From Prevotella sp. (GTDB lineage: Bacteria; Bacteroidota; Bacteroidia; Bacteroidales; Bacteroidaceae), in contig JAILMS010000059.1 of the NCBI GenBank assembly GCA_024692385.1, positions 1-42,950 of the forward strand: a DNA stretch of 42,950 nt, written 5' to 3'. Position 1 is the first letter of the stretch. Every line of letters starts with the position of its first letter. This document shows positions 41,614 through 42,950 of the stretch, in pieces. Position numbers and translations under genes: made by a program. The notes beneath the pieces were generated by a model. That model saw only the letters and a list, made by a program, of their open reading frames with translations, was not told where the DNA came from and searched no databases.

Positions 41614-42462
41614 ATGGCAAAGAAAGATCCCACAGACCTGTCAGTAGAAGAGCGTCTGAAGACCCTCTATCAGCTGCAGACCACGCTCTCTGAGATTGAC
41701 GAGAAGCGTGCCCTCAGAGGTGAGCTGCCTCTGGAAGTAGAAGACCTGGAAGACGAGATTGCTGGTCTCACCACCCGCATCGAGAAAATCCAGAACGACA
41801 TCGACGAGTATCAGCGCGCCGTTGCCCAGAAGAAGGGTGAGATTGAGACTGCTAAGGCAAGCGTAGAGCGCTACAAGACTCAGCTCAACGACGTAAAGAA
41901 CAACCGCGAGTACGACACGCTGTCTAAGGAGATTGAGTTCCAGACACTGGAAATCGAGCTCTGCAACAAGAAGATTAAGGAAGCCAACTTCAAGGTAGAA
42001 GAGAAGAAAGCTGAGCTTGAGCAGAACCAGGCTATCATCGAAGACCGTCGTCAGGCCCTCGATATGAAGAAGGCTGAGCTCGACGAGATTATGGAAGAGA
42101 CCCGTGCCGAGGAGGAGAAGCTGAAGGCTAAGGTTAAGGAGCTGGAAGTAAAGATTGAGCCACGTCTGCTCACCTCTTTCAAGCGTATCCGCAAGAATGC
42201 CCGCAACGGTCTGGGTATCGTTTATGTGCAGCGTGATGCCTGCGGTGGTTGCTTCAACAAGATTCCGCCCCAGCGTCAGCTCGATATCAAGATGCACAAG
42301 AAGGTCATCGTTTGCGAATACTGCGGTCGTATCCTTATCGATCCCGAACTCGCTGGTGTTAAGATTGCTACGCCAGGTGCTGAGGAGAAGAAGACTCGCA
42401 AGCGCGCTATCCGCAAGACTGTCAAGAAGGACGAGGATATCGTTCCCGAGGCAGAGGCCTAA
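41614..42462 (+). CDS. Coiled-coil protein with C4 zinc ribbon (DUF164 / CdsZ type)
   Basis: 282 residues. Residues about 10-190 form a long charged coiled coil. The C-terminal part has the zinc ribbon CGGCFNKIPP...VCEYCGRIL (two CxxC pairs), followed by a basic tail (KKTRKRAIRKTVKK). This is the architecture of C4-type zinc-ribbon proteins. The metal protein Nif3 directly upstream suggests a shared role in metal or nucleic-acid biology, but none is shown. The stop codon overlaps the stop of the converging gene. Confidence 0.87.
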   Translation: MAKKDPTDLSVEERLKTLYQLQTTLSEIDEKRALRGELPLEVEDLEDEIAGLTTRIEKIQNDIDEYQRAVAQKKGEIETAKASVERYKTQLNDVKNNREYDTLSKEIEFQTLEIELCNKKIKEANFKVEEKKAELEQNQAIIEDRRQALDMKKAELDEIMEETRAEEEKLKAKVKELEVKIEPRLLTSFKRIRKNARNGLGIVYVQRDACGGCFNKIPPQRQLDIKMHKKVIVCEYCGRILIDPELAGVKIATPGAEEKKTRKRAIRKTVKKDEDIVPEAEA

Positions 42463-42908
42463 AGAGATAAGAAGTCGGGCACTTCCTGCAGGAAGTGGTA
42501 CGTCTGGCGCTCGTAGTCCATTCGGCAGCAGTAGTGCTGCAGGCCGTTGCTAATCACCAGATAGTCCACATGGAGTAGGAGGTTGTATGCCGAAATCTGA
42601 CTGAACACCCGCTGTGTCACTGATACGGTGGGTGCTTTGTATTCTATAATCATCTGCGGCTTTGCCTCCTTGTCGTAGAGTATCGAGTCGCAACGCAGCG
42701 TCTTGTCGCCACATTTCAGCGCCACCTCATTGGCCAGCAGCCCCTTGGGATAGCCCTTATCTTCCACCAGCCAGTGAACAAAGTGCTGGCGCACCCACTC
42801 CTCAGGTGTCAGCGCTACATAGCGCTGTCGCAGGAAATCATACACCTCCGGCTTCTCCCTCGTGCCCCTAATCTTGATGTCAAACGACGGTAAATTCAAT
42901 TCATTCAT
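42459..42908 (-). CDS. Orphan HsdR N-terminal-type nuclease domain protein
   Basis: 149 residues; start at ATG 42908 (MNELNLPSFDIKIRG), since the -7 box lies just upstream. The region LRCDSILYDKEAKPQMIIEYKAP has the D...ExK pattern of the PD-(D/E)xK fold as in the type I restriction subunit HsdR N-terminal family (HSDR_N_2). No helicase domain and no other restriction gene is near. Such stand-alone proteins are common in Bacteroidales. It overlaps the preceding converging gene by 4 bp at the stop codons. Confidence 0.82.
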   Translation of the reverse strand: MNELNLPSFDIKIRGTREKPEVYDFLRQRYVALTPEEWVRQHFVHWLVEDKGYPKGLLANEVALKCGDKTLRCDSILYDKEAKPQMIIEYKAPTVSVTQRVFSQISAYNLLLHVDYLVISNGLQHYCCRMDYERQTYHFLQEVPDFLSL

Positions 42909-42912
42909 GCTG

Positions 42913-42943
42913 CGAAGGTACGAAAAAGCAAGCACAAAACAAA
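42913..42943 (-). promoter_or_regulatory. Promoter of the orphan nuclease-domain gene
   Basis: TTTG (42940-42943), 19 nt, TACCTTCG (42913-42920, one mismatch) on the minus strand; 4 nt from box to ATG 42908, so nearly leaderless. Confidence 0.6.
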
Positions 42944-42950
42944 GAAAACC

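Overview
The window looks like chromosomal DNA of a Bacteroidales bacterium, most likely Prevotella or a close relative. The signs are: repeated -33 TTG(TTTG) / -7 TAnnTTTG promoters instead of E. coli-type -35/-10 boxes; almost no Shine-Dalgarno sequences; Bacteroidetes-typical families (GT117/DUF2723, DUF3098, type III glutamine synthetase, BspA-like leucine-rich proteins, a C4 zinc-ribbon coiled-coil protein); and lipoprotein signals with an acidic stretch after the cysteine. I see no rRNA, tRNA, transposase, phage gene or CRISPR array.

Region by region. (1) 1-4214: galacturonate catabolism. Altronate dehydratase (cut by the window edge) lies behind a LacI-type regulator on the minus strand; KDG kinase and KDPG aldolase diverge from it. 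(2) 4192-8595: a large tandem sensor kinase whose start overlaps the aldolase gene, its response regulator, and a membrane protein. (3) 8596-8947: a non-coding interval holding a symmetric array of eight CTATTAAC boxes. (4) 8948-13737: a metallo-beta-lactamase-fold/zinc-ribbon pair, a membrane-anchored winged-helix regulator, a GT117 protein and a DUF3098 protein. (5) 13774-31647: one 11-gene minus-strand exopolysaccharide operon. It begins with a lone receiver protein and a receiver-like/sugar-transferase fusion, continues with a TolC-like protein, a Wzc-like protein, a Wzy-like polymerase, four glycosyltransferases and a Wzx-like flippase, and ends with a 1958-residue leucine-rich-repeat surface protein coupled by ATGA. 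(6) 31841-38209: xylulokinase, then a nitrogen cluster in which agmatine deiminase and N-carbamoylputrescine amidohydrolase sit beside type III glutamine synthetase and flank a lipoprotein. (7) 38312-42908: a very small ABC-type ATPase with a membrane partner, a PurF-like protein without the catalytic N-terminal cysteine, a Nif3-family protein, a zinc-ribbon coiled-coil protein, and an orphan HsdR-N-type nuclease domain.

The carbon genes suggest growth on pectin and xylan sugars. The sensor kinase is probably co-transcribed with the KDG genes. The agmatine genes release ammonia next to a glutamine synthetase. The most unusual items are the CTATTAAC array, the receiver/sugar-transferase head and the atypical export parts of the polysaccharide operon, the signature-less mini ABC ATPase, the Cys-less PurF, and heptamer tandem repeats that run in frame through coding sequence.
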